Shown here: piece by piece, positions 25,050 through 34,649 of the stretch | Layout: each line of letters begins with the position of its first letter | Position numbering within the stretch: position 1 is the first letter of the stretch | From: Streptomyces shenzhenensis | GTDB taxonomy: Bacteria > Actinomycetota > Actinomycetes > Streptomycetales > Streptomycetaceae | DNA length: 64,000 nucleotides | Direction of reading: 5' to 3' | Assembly (NCBI RefSeq): GCF_003688995.1 | Contig: NZ_PENI01000021.1 | Location: 62,001 to 126,000, forward strand | The notes under the pieces: generated by a model | Seen by the model: the letters and a program-made list of their open reading frames with translations, nothing else | Database searches by the model: none | What the model was told of the DNA's origin: nothing | Made by a program: the position numbers and the translations under genes

Positions 25050-25320
25050 GATCGAGGAGACCGCCGTCGTCGCCCACTCCATGGGCACCGTGGCCCTGTC
25101 CGGTTTCGCCGCCGCCCATCCCGGCCGGGTCACAGAGCTCGTGCTGCTGGGTCCGGCCCGCGCCCAGGACCCGCAGGCCAGGGAGGCCACGCGCACACGC
25201 GCCCACACCGTCCGCGAGGGCGGCATGTCCGCGGTGGCCACACTCAACGACGCCGCGGCCTTCGGCTACCGGCGCGAGCTCGAGTGCGCCGTCGGGGGCG
25301 ACGCGGCATCCGCGTCCTGA
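25050..25320 (+). pseudogene. Alpha/beta hydrolase fragment
   Basis: About 90 residues in one frame include the nucleophile elbow (AVVAHSMGTVALSGFAAAHP) and the strand after it (VTELVLLGP). The N-terminal half and the acid/His region are missing, and the frame ends at 25320 by running into unrelated sequence. No start or ribosome site belongs to it. It is a remnant. Confidence 0.65.
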
Positions 25321-25601
25321 CCGGCGGCGACTACGGTTTCGCCTGGACCCCGCACGGCACGTACGCACGCGACCTGCAGCACTTCGTCGAACTCCCGGGC
25401 TACACCCCGATGGAGACGCCCGGCTACTACGCCGATCTCATCCTCGTCGACGGCGACCCGCTCATGGGCATCACCGTCCTGCGGCACCGCGAGAGGATCG
25501 TCGGAATCATGAAGGGCGGTGCCTTCCACAGGGACCCCGGCCACGGCGCAGCCGGGGAAGCCCGCGCGCCGGGCGATCAGTCCGTCGTCGTGACGGCCTG
25601 A
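25303..25601 (+). pseudogene. C-terminal fragment of an amidohydrolase (imidazolonepropionase-like)
   Basis: The frame reads VLTGGDYGFAWTPHGTYARD, then LPGYTPMETPGYYADLILVD, then DPLMGITVLRHRERIVGIMK, the C-terminus of a metal amidohydrolase. The helix between TPMET and GYYADL, normally several tens of residues, is deleted. The N-terminal metal ligands are gone. It overlaps the HyuB 3' end by 25 bp on the opposite strand. Confidence 0.7.
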
Positions 25602-27277
25602 CTCGCGTCGAGGCCGTACACCTCCTCGGCCCGGCGTGCCGAGATGTATCCGTCGGTGACGTCGCGGGCCACGTGCTCGCGGTCCCGGTCGTGGGGGTCG
25701 CCGTAGCCGCCTCCGCCGCCGGTCAGGATCTGGACGCTCCGGCCGGCGGGCAGGCGCAGGTCCGTGATCTTGTTCAGCCGGCGTTCGTCCGGTGTGCCGG
25801 GGGCGACGATCGCGACCGGGCCGGTGGCCTCGTGGCCGCCGAACAGTCCCCACGCGGGGGTGACGGAGCGATCGAGCCACAGGGACAGCGCGGTGCCCTC
25901 CTGTTCGACGCGGAACGTCTTGTGCACGCCCAGTCCCCCGCGGAACCGGCCCGCGCCCTCGGAGTCCTGCCGAAGGCCGTAGGACTCCACGGTGATGGGG
26001 AACTTGTTCTCGACGAACTCGATGGGCAGGTTCTTGAAGTCGCCGTTGATGACGTTGATCATCGCGTCCTGGCCGTCGCCGTCGTGGAAGGCGCCCCAGC
26101 CGCCGGTCTCGGCGTCGATCAGGACGAAGTCCTCGGCCCCGGCGCCGTCGCGGGCCGTGCCGACGAAGGACACGATCATCGAGTCACCGAAGTGCGCGGC
26201 GGCGACCCGTTCGGGCAGCACGGGGGCGAGCGCCTGCTGGACGAGGTCGATGAGCAGGCCCAGCGGCGTGTAGTACCACTGGACGGGCGACGGCTCGTGC
26301 GCGTCGAAGACGCTGCCCTCGGGGATCACGACCGACAGATTGCGGAAGTTCCCGCCGGTGACCGGGGCCTCGGGGTTGATCAGCTCCTTGAAGGCGACCC
26401 GGCAGGCGGAAATCGCCTGAACCCGGCCGGAGTTGACGGGACCAGGGGTGGCCGGGCTCGAACCGGTGAGGTCGACGGTGATCTCGTCCCCGGCGACCCG
26501 GACCGTGGCCTGCACACGCACAGGCGTGCCCGAGACACCGTCGTCGTCGATGAGGCCGGAGGCAGTGTAGGTGCCGTCGGGGATGGCCGCGACCGCGCGG
26601 CGGTCGAGCTCCTCGGACTGGCGGAAGATGTCGGCCGTGGCGGCCTCGACCACCGGGCGGCCGAACTTGCGGTAGATCGCCCGGATGCGCTCGGCGCCCT
26701 TGTAGCAGGCGGCGATCTGGGCCTCGAGGTCGCCGCGGCGGGCGGAGTGGAAGAAGCTGTTCAGGGAGAGAAGGTCGAAGATCTCCTCGTCCGGGACACC
26801 CGCTTTCACCAGCCGGACCGGCGGAATACGCAGCCCTTCTTCGTAGATGTGCCGGGTGCCCGTCGACACACCGAGGTCCTTGCCGCCCAGGTGTCCGCCG
26901 TCGGCCCGGGTGGCGGCGAAGGCCACGAGGGCGCCGTCCACGAAAATCGGCGCGAGCACGGTGATGTCGGTCAGGTGCGAGCCCTGGATGTAGGCGTCGT
27001 TCAGCACGAACACGTCGCCGTCGGCGTAGCCGTCGAGGCCGATCTTGGCGGTGACGTGCTGGATGCAGGCCTGGATGTTGCCGAGGAAGATGGGCAGTCC
27101 GGGTGCCTGGCCGAGCAGCCGCGCGTCGGCGTCGTACAGGCCGACGGCACAGTCCTTCGCCTCGTAGATCACCGGTGTGTGGGCGCCGCGGAAGAGGGAG
27201 ACACTCATCTCCTCCGCCGCGGAGTTGAACGCGTTGCGGACGACCTCGACGACAACGGGGCTGACGGGGGCGGTCAT
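25577..27277 (-). CDS. hyuB: Hydantoinase B/oxoprolinase-type subunit
   Basis: A 566-residue HyuB-family protein of normal length. Visible family segments are RNAFNSAAEEMSVSLFRGAH, NDAYIQGSHLTDITVL, TRADGGHLGG and the glycine-rich end TGGGGGYGDP. It forms the ATP-dependent ring-opening enzyme with HyuA, cleaving hydantoins, 5-oxoproline or related lactams. It is the last gene of the minus-strand unit, 26 bp after HyuA. The exact ring substrate cannot be read from sequence. Confidence 0.92.
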   Translation of the reverse strand: MTAPVSPVVVEVVRNAFNSAAEEMSVSLFRGAHTPVIYEAKDCAVGLYDADARLLGQAPGLPIFLGNIQACIQHVTAKIGLDGYADGDVFVLNDAYIQGSHLTDITVLAPIFVDGALVAFAATRADGGHLGGKDLGVSTGTRHIYEEGLRIPPVRLVKAGVPDEEIFDLLSLNSFFHSARRGDLEAQIAACYKGAERIRAIYRKFGRPVVEAATADIFRQSEELDRRAVAAIPDGTYTASGLIDDDGVSGTPVRVQATVRVAGDEITVDLTGSSPATPGPVNSGRVQAISACRVAFKELINPEAPVTGGNFRNLSVVIPEGSVFDAHEPSPVQWYYTPLGLLIDLVQQALAPVLPERVAAAHFGDSMIVSFVGTARDGAGAEDFVLIDAETGGWGAFHDGDGQDAMINVINGDFKNLPIEFVENKFPITVESYGLRQDSEGAGRFRGGLGVHKTFRVEQEGTALSLWLDRSVTPAWGLFGGHEATGPVAIVAPGTPDERRLNKITDLRLPAGRSVQILTGGGGGYGDPHDRDREHVARDVTDGYISARRAEEVYGLDASQAVTTTD

Positions 27278-27303
27278 GGTGCGGTTCCTCTCTCTGGGCG
27301 GGC

Positions 27304-29343
27304 TCAGCGGGCGGTGTCGGTGTCCGGAAGGCGGGTGATGCTCAGGGAGCCGTCCGCCTCCACGGCGGCCCGCCAGCCGGGCGGTACGACGGTGGTGGCG
27401 GTGAGTTCGGTCAGCACGGCGGGACCGGGGACCTGCTCGTCGGCGGCGAGGTCGTCGCGGTCGACGACGGCGGTCACGTGGCGCAGGCCGTCGTACCGGC
27501 CCTGGATGCTGTGCCGTGGCCGGGCCGGGCCGGCCGGCTGGGGCACACCGTGCGGCCCGGCATACGCCTGCTTCACGACGAGCGCGAGCCGGGCGTTGAC
27601 CACTTCCACCGGTGTGTCGGGGGAGGCGAAGCCGAACAGCACCCGGTAGCGCGCGTCGAACGCGGCGCGGATGGAGCCGGTTCCGGCGAGCCCGTCCAGC
27701 GGGAGGTTCACGCTGTACTTCTGGCCGCGGTAGCGCAGGTCGAGCGAGCGCTGTTCCCGTACCGAGCCGTCGGCCTCGAGGGTGGCGACGATGCCGGGAT
27801 CGAGACCGGCGCGTATCGCGGCGAACGTGTCGTCCAGGTCCTCCGCGGTGAGCGCGTCGAGCGGACGGAGCACGGAGACCGCCCCGTCGTGGCGCAGCGG
27901 GGCGTGGAGCATGCCCCAGGCCGAGAACGCCCCGGGCCGCGGCGGTACCACCACCCGGCCGATCTCCAGCTCTTCGGCCAGGGCCACGGCGTGCAGCGGG
28001 CCGGCGCCGCCGTAGGCGAGCAGCGTGAAGTCCCGTGCGTCCAGGCCACGTTGCAGTGTGATTTGCCGGATGGCGTCGGCCATGGCGCTGTTGGCGACGG
28101 TGAGGATGCCCTCGGCGGCCTCGGCTGCGCTCAGCCCGAGGCGGGCGCCGTAGTCGTCGAGCGCCCGGCCGGCGAGGTCCGGGGAGAGGGGCATGCGCCC
28201 GCCGAGGAAGTCCTCGGTCGCGATCCGGCCGAGGACGACGTTGGCGTCAGTGGTGGTGGGCTCGCGTCCGCCGAGTCCGTAGCAGACCGGGCCGGGCCGG
28301 GCACCGCTGCTGCGCGGTCCCAGGCGCATGCTGTCCGCCTCCGTCCACGCGATGCTGCCTCCGCCGGCCCCGATGCTGAGGGTCTGCACGGAGGGGGCCA
28401 GCACGGGGAAGCCTTCGAGGTGCGACTCCAGTGCGATCTGCGGGGCGCCGTCGACGATCAGGCTGACGTCGAAGCTGGTCCCGCCCATGTCGACGGCCAG
28501 GACGTGCCCGGTTCCCAGGCCCGCTCCGATCGCGCCGGCGCCTATGACGCCGCCGACCGGTCCGGACATGATGATGCGCACCGGCTGGGCGGCCGCGACC
28601 TGTTCGGTGAGCACGCCGCCGTTGGACTGCATGACGAAGGCGTGCCCGGTGAAGCCCCGCTCGGTGAGCAGGTGCCGCAGCCGCGTCACGTAACGACGGA
28701 TGACGGGGGTGACATAGGCGTTCAGGACGGTCGTGCTGACGCGCTCGTACTCGCCGAGTTCCGGGGCGATGTCGTTGGAGAGGGTCACGGGGACCGTGCT
28801 GGGCAGGGCCGTGCGCAGGATCTCGGCCGCGGCCCGTTCGTTGGCGGGGTTGACGTAGGAGTGCAGGAAGGCGACGGCCACCGACTCGTAGCCGCCGTCG
28901 GTCAACCGCTGGGCGAGCGCGCGTAGTTCGCCGTGGTCGACCGGGGTGACGACCCTCCCGTGCCGGTCGACGCGCTCGGTCGCCTCGAGCACGTCGCGGC
29001 GGCGGAGCAGCGGTTCGGGCTTGCGGTACTGGTTGTCGTACATGTCGGGGTGGTTGCCGCGCCCGATCTCGTAGACGTCGCGGAATCCGCGCGTGGTGAC
29101 GAGGGCGGTCCTGGCGCCGGTGCGCTGGATGAGTGCGTTCAGTCCGGCGGTGGTGCCGTAGACGATGCCGGTGACGTCCGAGTAGTCGCCGTCGACGATC
29201 TCGTCGAAGCCGCGCACCACGCCGGCCGCGATGTCGTCGGGGGTGGTGGGCACCTTGGTGGCCAGGCAGGCGCCGGTCGCCTCGTCCAGGCGGACGATGT
29301 CGGTGAAGGTGCCGCCGACGTCGGCGGCGAGGCGGTAGGGCAT
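27304..29343 (-). CDS. hyuA: Hydantoinase A/oxoprolinase-type ATP-binding subunit
   Basis: A 679-residue HyuA-family protein. The N-terminus has the ASKHA phosphate motif (AADVGGTFTDIVRLDE), a second appears in VLAVDMGGTSFDVSLI, and the adenosine region in LAYGGAGPLHA. It uses ATP to activate the lactam carbonyl for opening with HyuB. The ATG at 29343 follows GGAAGGAA. The open frame continues far upstream but that part has no family similarity. It lies 77 bp after the aminotransferase gene in the same unit. Confidence 0.93.
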   Translation of the reverse strand: MPYRLAADVGGTFTDIVRLDEATGACLATKVPTTPDDIAAGVVRGFDEIVDGDYSDVTGIVYGTTAGLNALIQRTGARTALVTTRGFRDVYEIGRGNHPDMYDNQYRKPEPLLRRRDVLEATERVDRHGRVVTPVDHGELRALAQRLTDGGYESVAVAFLHSYVNPANERAAAEILRTALPSTVPVTLSNDIAPELGEYERVSTTVLNAYVTPVIRRYVTRLRHLLTERGFTGHAFVMQSNGGVLTEQVAAAQPVRIIMSGPVGGVIGAGAIGAGLGTGHVLAVDMGGTSFDVSLIVDGAPQIALESHLEGFPVLAPSVQTLSIGAGGGSIAWTEADSMRLGPRSSGARPGPVCYGLGGREPTTTDANVVLGRIATEDFLGGRMPLSPDLAGRALDDYGARLGLSAAEAAEGILTVANSAMADAIRQITLQRGLDARDFTLLAYGGAGPLHAVALAEELEIGRVVVPPRPGAFSAWGMLHAPLRHDGAVSVLRPLDALTAEDLDDTFAAIRAGLDPGIVATLEADGSVREQRSLDLRYRGQKYSVNLPLDGLAGTGSIRAAFDARYRVLFGFASPDTPVEVVNARLALVVKQAYAGPHGVPQPAGPARPRHSIQGRYDGLRHVTAVVDRDDLAADEQVPGPAVLTELTATTVVPPGWRAAVEADGSLSITRLPDTDTAR

Positions 29344-29420
29344 GGGTGGGTTCCTTCCGGTGGTGGACGGGGCGTGGAGTGGACGGCCTCGTGGTGCAGG
29401 ATCGGTGGGCGTCGCAGACG

Positions 29421-30476
29421 TCAGAGGACGGCCGTGTGCCATGCCTCGGACGCCGCCTCGGCCGCGTCTCCGACGTCGGCAAAGTGGCCGGCGGCGCGGG
29501 CGAGCGCGGCCAGTTCGCCGAGCACGTGGGCCAGGGTGGCGCGCCGTCCGTAGTGGCTGACCTGTAGGTACGCACCGCGCTTGGTGCTGCCTCCGTACAC
29601 CCAGTGGCCGCCGGAGGCGACGGCGTGCCCGGCCAGTTCGCGCGCGTCCGCGTCGGCCGGCACCTCCACCGTGGTGGCCAGCGTGTTGGCGTGCTGCTCG
29701 GCCGCGACCCAGGGGGTCAGGCCCATGGCTCGCAGCCCCTCGCGGATCGCGGCACGCGCGGCGTGGTGGCGGGTGATCCGCGCCTCGATGCCCTCGGCCT
29801 CGACGGCGGCGAGGGCCCGTTCGGCCGCCTCCAGTTCGGGCACCGACGGGGTGCCGGGCACTCCTTGGTCCCGGGCGCTGTGGCGCAGGTAGGGCAGGGA
29901 GAGCACGGACGCGAACGTCTCGTCCTGCCGGCCGAGCAGCGCCCAGCCGCGCTCGGACAGGGTCGCGACGGAGAGTCCTGAGGGTCCGTCGAGTGCCTTC
30001 TGCGGTCCGATGACGACGGCGTCGGCATTCCGTGGCGCGGCCAGGCCGCCGACGGCCGCGACAGCGTCCACGGCGACGGCGGCGTCGTGGCGGTGGGCGG
30101 CCTCCACGATGTCGTCGACCGGGTGGGCGACGCCGGTCAGCACCTCGGCCTGGGTGAACACCACCGCCGCGGTGTCCGGTTCGGCACGCAGCAGGTCGTC
30201 GACGCGTTGCGGGTCGGCGGCCTCGCCGTCGGGCAGTTCGAGCGCGGTGACCTGGGCGCCGGCTGCGCGCAGCCAGTCGGTCGACAGCCGCCCGTAACGG
30301 CTCGACTCGATGCTGAGCACGGGCCGTCCGGCCAGTCCGATCCCGTGGGCCAGCGCTTCCAGGGCGACGACGGCCTCCGCCTGGATCAGCACGGAGGGGC
30401 CGGCGCCGCCGGCGAGCCGCCCCAGTCCGTCGGTGATGCGACGGTAGCGGTCGGGTGGGAAGGCGGTCCCGCTCAT
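29421..30476 (-). CDS. Class V aminotransferase (alanine-glyoxylate/serine-pyruvate type)
   Basis: A 351-residue fold-type I PLP enzyme. The PLP Asp lies in HDAAVAVDAVAAVGGL and the Schiff-base Lys is Lys160 in VIGPQKALDGPSGLS, the pattern of the serine-pyruvate/alanine-glyoxylate aminotransferases. It is unrelated in detail to the class V protein at 12294. It lies between the racemase-like gene and HyuA, so it probably processes the amino acid released by ring opening. Confidence 0.87.
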   Translation of the reverse strand: MSGTAFPPDRYRRITDGLGRLAGGAGPSVLIQAEAVVALEALAHGIGLAGRPVLSIESSRYGRLSTDWLRAAGAQVTALELPDGEAADPQRVDDLLRAEPDTAAVVFTQAEVLTGVAHPVDDIVEAAHRHDAAVAVDAVAAVGGLAAPRNADAVVIGPQKALDGPSGLSVATLSERGWALLGRQDETFASVLSLPYLRHSARDQGVPGTPSVPELEAAERALAAVEAEGIEARITRHHAARAAIREGLRAMGLTPWVAAEQHANTLATTVEVPADADARELAGHAVASGGHWVYGGSTKRGAYLQVSHYGRRATLAHVLGELAALARAAGHFADVGDAAEAASEAWHTAVL

Positions 30477-30540
30477 GGTGGTGCTCCATTCGTCTCATGG
30501 GTGGTGTTGGGGCCCGGGGGCGCGGTGCTGCTCGTCCGGC

Positions 30541-31277
30541 TCATCCCGTGTGGACGCGCGCGGCCAGGGCCAGAGATTCGGCGTGCCGGGCCAGCAGTTC
30601 GACCGGGTCGAGCACGGGCAGGCGGGTGACGGCGGTGAGGGCGTCCGTGGTGCCGGTCCAGTACGTGCAGGCGGGCAGGATGCCGCGGGCTCCCGCGGCC
30701 TCGGCGCGGCGCGCGACGGCGGGCCCGTGCCGTTCGAGGCCGTACCGCTGGGCGGCGATCAGCGCCTCCCCCACGTCGCGTGCGGTGTGCCGTCCATCGG
30801 TGCGTTCCACGGCGGGTCGTGGCACGGGCACCGGCTGCGGCTCGGTGATCAGGTGCGTCATGCCGTACCGGGCGGCGAGTTCGGGCACCCAGTCGGCCCC
30901 GGCCAGGTCGCTCTCGCCGGCTCCGGGCGGGACATCCACGTAGAGCACGCACAGGGGTGCCAGCGCGGGCAGCAGGGCGCGGGCCGCTTCGAACGGGGCG
31001 GTCACGGGGATCGACACCGCGGCGCGCACCTCGTCGAGGCCGGGGTCGGAGCAGCAGGAGATGCCGACCGCGTCGTAGCCGGCGCGTTCCGCCGCCACGG
31101 CCGCCCGGACGAGGACCGGCACGAACAGTTCCTCGGGCGGGACGTAGACGGTCTCGGGCAGCCCGGCCAGGTGACGGACCTCGATGCGGGTGTCCGGGCG
31201 GACGGCCCGGCGCGCGGAGTGTTCCTCGGCGGCCAAATGCATGTCGGTGCCGACCGGGGCCAGCAGGAGGACACGTG

Positions 31278-31281
<4 letters not shown>
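30541..31281 (-). CDS. Asp/Glu/hydantoin racemase-family protein
   Basis: A 246-residue protein of the Asp/Glu/hydantoin racemase superfamily. Both cysteine positions are present: DAVGISCCSDPGLDEVRAAV and GARGILPACTYW. In HyuE-type racemases these two cysteines act as the acid/base pair. Next to HyuA/HyuB it may epimerise the ring substrate or its product. The ATG at 31281 overlaps the stop of the ABC ATPase gene upstream, so it belongs to the transporter-hydantoinase unit. Confidence 0.82.
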
Positions 31282-32056
<775 letters not shown>

Positions 32057-32060
<4 letters not shown>

Positions 32061-32851
32061 GGTGCCTCCAGTTCGAGGGCGCGGGCGGCGTCGCTCAGCT
32101 CGCGCGTGTACGGGTGGCGGGGCGCCGTCAGCAGGTCGGTGACCGTTCCGGCCTCGGTGACCCGGCCGTGGCGCAGCACGGTCAGGGATGCGCAGAGCGA
32201 GGTGACGACCGCGAGGTCGTGGCTGACCAGGACGACCGTCAGGCCGAGTTCGCGGCGCAGGTCGGCGAGCAGCCGCAGGATGGTGGCCTGCACGGTGACG
32301 TCGAGCGCCGTGGTGGGCTCGTCGCACAGCAGGATCCGTGGCCGGGCGGCGAGGGCCAGCGCGATCACCACCCGTTGGCGCTGTCCGCCGGAGAGTTCGT
32401 GCGGGTAACGGCGTGCGAGGTCGTCCGGGTCGGGCAGTCCCACCTGTTCCAGGAGCGCGGTGGCGCGTTCCCTGGCGGAGCGCCGGCCGTCGCCGGCCAC
32501 CCGGCACACCTCGCGCACCTGGGCACCGACCCGGGTGAGCGGGTCGAGAGCGCTGAGCGGGTCCTGGAAGACCATGCCGACGTGCCCGGGCCCCGCGTCC
32601 CGCAGGCCGCGCGGCCCCAGGGTGCGCGTCGCGCCGAACGCCGTCGCGGTCCCGGCCGTCACCCGCGCCCGCTCGGGCAGCAGGCCGATCACGGCACGCA
32701 GCGTCATGCTCTTGCCGGAACCGGACTCGCCGACGATGCCCAGCGCCCCGCCGGCCTCGACCGCGAACGACACATCGTCGACGACGGTGCGTTCGGCTGC
32801 CCCGGAGCGGACCGTGACGCGCAGGCCGTCGACCCGCAGTCCCGTGCTCAT
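32057..32851 (-). CDS. Dipeptide-type ABC transporter ATPase (DppD-like)
   Basis: A 264-residue ATPase with Walker A GESGSGKSM, FQDPLSALDPLTRVG, signature LSGGQRQRVVIALAL, Walker B ILLCDEP and switch SHDLAVV. In Walker A the usual Ser/Thr after GKS is Met, a common variant in DppD-type proteins. ATGA overlaps link it to the permease gene upstream and the second ATPase downstream. Confidence 0.92.
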
Positions 32852-33699
32852 CGCTCACCCCACAGGTCGGTCAGGCCGTCCGCGAGCAGCGACAGGCCGA
32901 CTCCGGTGACGACGACGGCCAGTCCGGGCGCGGTGGCCAGCCACCACTTGGTGGTGAGGAAGGGCCGGCCGTCGGCGATCATCGAGCCCCAGTCGGCGGT
33001 GGGCGGCTGGATGCCGAGTCCGAGGTAGGACAGCGTGACGACGGCCGCGATCACGAACACCACGTCGGTGAACAGGAACACGACCGCCTGGGGCAGGGTG
33101 TTCGGCAGCACGTGCCGGAGCAGGACCCGGCGGTGCGAGAGGCCGCTCTCCCGTGCCGCGTGCACCCACGGCCGTTCCACGGCGACAGCAGTCGCGGTAC
33201 GTGTCACACGCGCGTACGCCACCCAGCCCACCAGCGCGTAGGCGACGTAGATGCCGCGTTCCCCGGTGCCCACCATGGCGACGATCGCGAGGATCAGGAC
33301 GTAGAAGGGGAAGGCCAGTACCGTGTCGACGAGATAGCCCAGCAGCCGGTCCACACGGCCCCCGGCATAGCCCGCGACGCTGCCGAGCAGGGTGCCCGCG
33401 ACGAACGGGACGATCACGGTGACCGCGCCGATCCGCAGGTCGGTACGGGCCGCGTACACCAGACGGGAGAACACGTCGCGGCCGAGGTAGTCGGTGCCGA
33501 GCAGGTGCTCCCCGGAGGGCGGCAGCAGGGCCGCCCCCAGGTTCTGGGCGGCCGGGTCGTGTGTCACGATCAGCGGTGCGAGCAGGGCCGCGAGCAGGAC
33601 GGCGCCGAAGACGACGGCGCCCGCGATCAGTGACGGGTGGGCGAGTGCGCGCCGTCTCTGGGGCACGTTCGCGGCGACGGCGGCCGGGGCGACGGTCAT
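32848..33699 (-). CDS. Dipeptide-type ABC permease (DppC-like)
   Basis: A 283-residue membrane protein. The N-terminal segment HDPAAQNLGAALLPPSGEHL then LGTDYLGRDVFSRLVY is diagnostic of DppC/OppC permeases. The EAA-type loop is HAARESGLSHRRVLLRHVLP. Overlaps its neighbours by ATGA on both sides. Confidence 0.94.
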   Translation of the reverse strand: MTVAPAAVAANVPQRRRALAHPSLIAGAVVFGAVLLAALLAPLIVTHDPAAQNLGAALLPPSGEHLLGTDYLGRDVFSRLVYAARTDLRIGAVTVIVPFVAGTLLGSVAGYAGGRVDRLLGYLVDTVLAFPFYVLILAIVAMVGTGERGIYVAYALVGWVAYARVTRTATAVAVERPWVHAARESGLSHRRVLLRHVLPNTLPQAVVFLFTDVVFVIAAVVTLSYLGLGIQPPTADWGSMIADGRPFLTTKWWLATAPGLAVVVTGVGLSLLADGLTDLWGER

Positions 33700-34649
33700 G
33701 CGGCCCTCCTCAGCCGGGGGTCGAGGACGGTGGCAAGGTGGTCGGTCACCAGGGTGACCAGGACCACGGCCAGTGCCGTGTAGATCACCACGCCCTGGAT
33801 GACCGGCAGGTCACGGCTGCCGATGGCGTCGAACATGAGGTCGCCGAGGCCGGGCAGGGCGAACACCTTCTCCACGATCAGCGCGCCTCCGAGCAGATAG
33901 GAGATGTTCGTGCCGACGAGCACGAGCGCGGGCAGCGCCGCGTTGCGCAGCACGTGGCGCGCCAGGATCCGCCGTTCCGGCAGTCCGGCGGCGCGCAGGG
34001 TGGCGACGAAGTCCGCCCGCAGGACCTCGACCAGTTCGGCGCGCAGGCTGCGCACCAGGACGGGGACGATCGCGACGGCCGCGGTGAGGGCGGGCAGCAC
34101 GATGCTCGTCGGGTAGCCGTCCCGGACGCCGCCGACCGGGAACCAGCCCAGGCGCACCGAGAACAGCAGGATCAGCAGCAGCCCCGTCCAGAACGCGGGC
34201 ATCGCGATCCCGGCCGTGGTGAGGATCCGTACGACGTGGTCGGCGAGGCCGTCGCGGTGCGTCGCCGCCCACAGTGCCAGGGGCACCGACAGGGCGACCG
34301 CGAACACCGTGGCGAACGCGACGAGCCAGAGCGTCGGTTCGAGCCGGGCGAGGATCAACTCTCGGGTCGGGACACCGTTCACGAGCGAGGCGCCGGTGTC
34401 TCCGTGGGTGACCAACCGGGTCAGAAAGTGCCAGAACTGTGCGGGCAGCGACTCGTTGAGTCCGAGCCGCTCGCGCAGTTGGGCGACCGCCGTCGGTGTG
34501 GCACGGCTGCCCAGCAGGGCGGTCGCCGCGTCGCCGGGGATCAGACGGACGAGGAGGAACGCGATGACGACGACGCCGGCCGCCACGCCGCCCGCTCGCA
34601 GGAGGGCGTGGGCCGCTCGGCGTGCGAGCGGCGTGACGGATGCCTTCAT
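33696..34649 (-). CDS. Dipeptide-type ABC permease (DppB-like)
   Basis: A 317-residue membrane protein. An early VIAFLLVRLIPGDAATALLG followed by LRERLGLNESLPAQFW is typical of DppB/OppB, with the EAA-type loop ATLRAAGLPERRILARHVLR. It overlaps the substrate-binding protein stop by four bases. Confidence 0.93.
   Translation of the reverse strand: MKASVTPLARRAAHALLRAGGVAAGVVVIAFLLVRLIPGDAATALLGSRATPTAVAQLRERLGLNESLPAQFWHFLTRLVTHGDTGASLVNGVPTRELILARLEPTLWLVAFATVFAVALSVPLALWAATHRDGLADHVVRILTTAGIAMPAFWTGLLLILLFSVRLGWFPVGGVRDGYPTSIVLPALTAAVAIVPVLVRSLRAELVEVLRADFVATLRAAGLPERRILARHVLRNAALPALVLVGTNISYLLGGALIVEKVFALPGLGDLMFDAIGSRDLPVIQGVVIYTALAVVLVTLVTDHLATVLDPRLRRAA

Noticed and set aside
24791..27649. 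952-codon plus-strand frame opposite HyuB
   Set aside because: It is an antisense shadow with no recognisable domain; GC-rich codon bias leaves such frames open.
27304..30498. 1064-codon open frame suggesting a fused HyuA
   Set aside because: The upstream third is an out-of-frame reading of the aminotransferase gene and is Arg/Pro-rich; HyuA starts at 29343 with a ribosome site.
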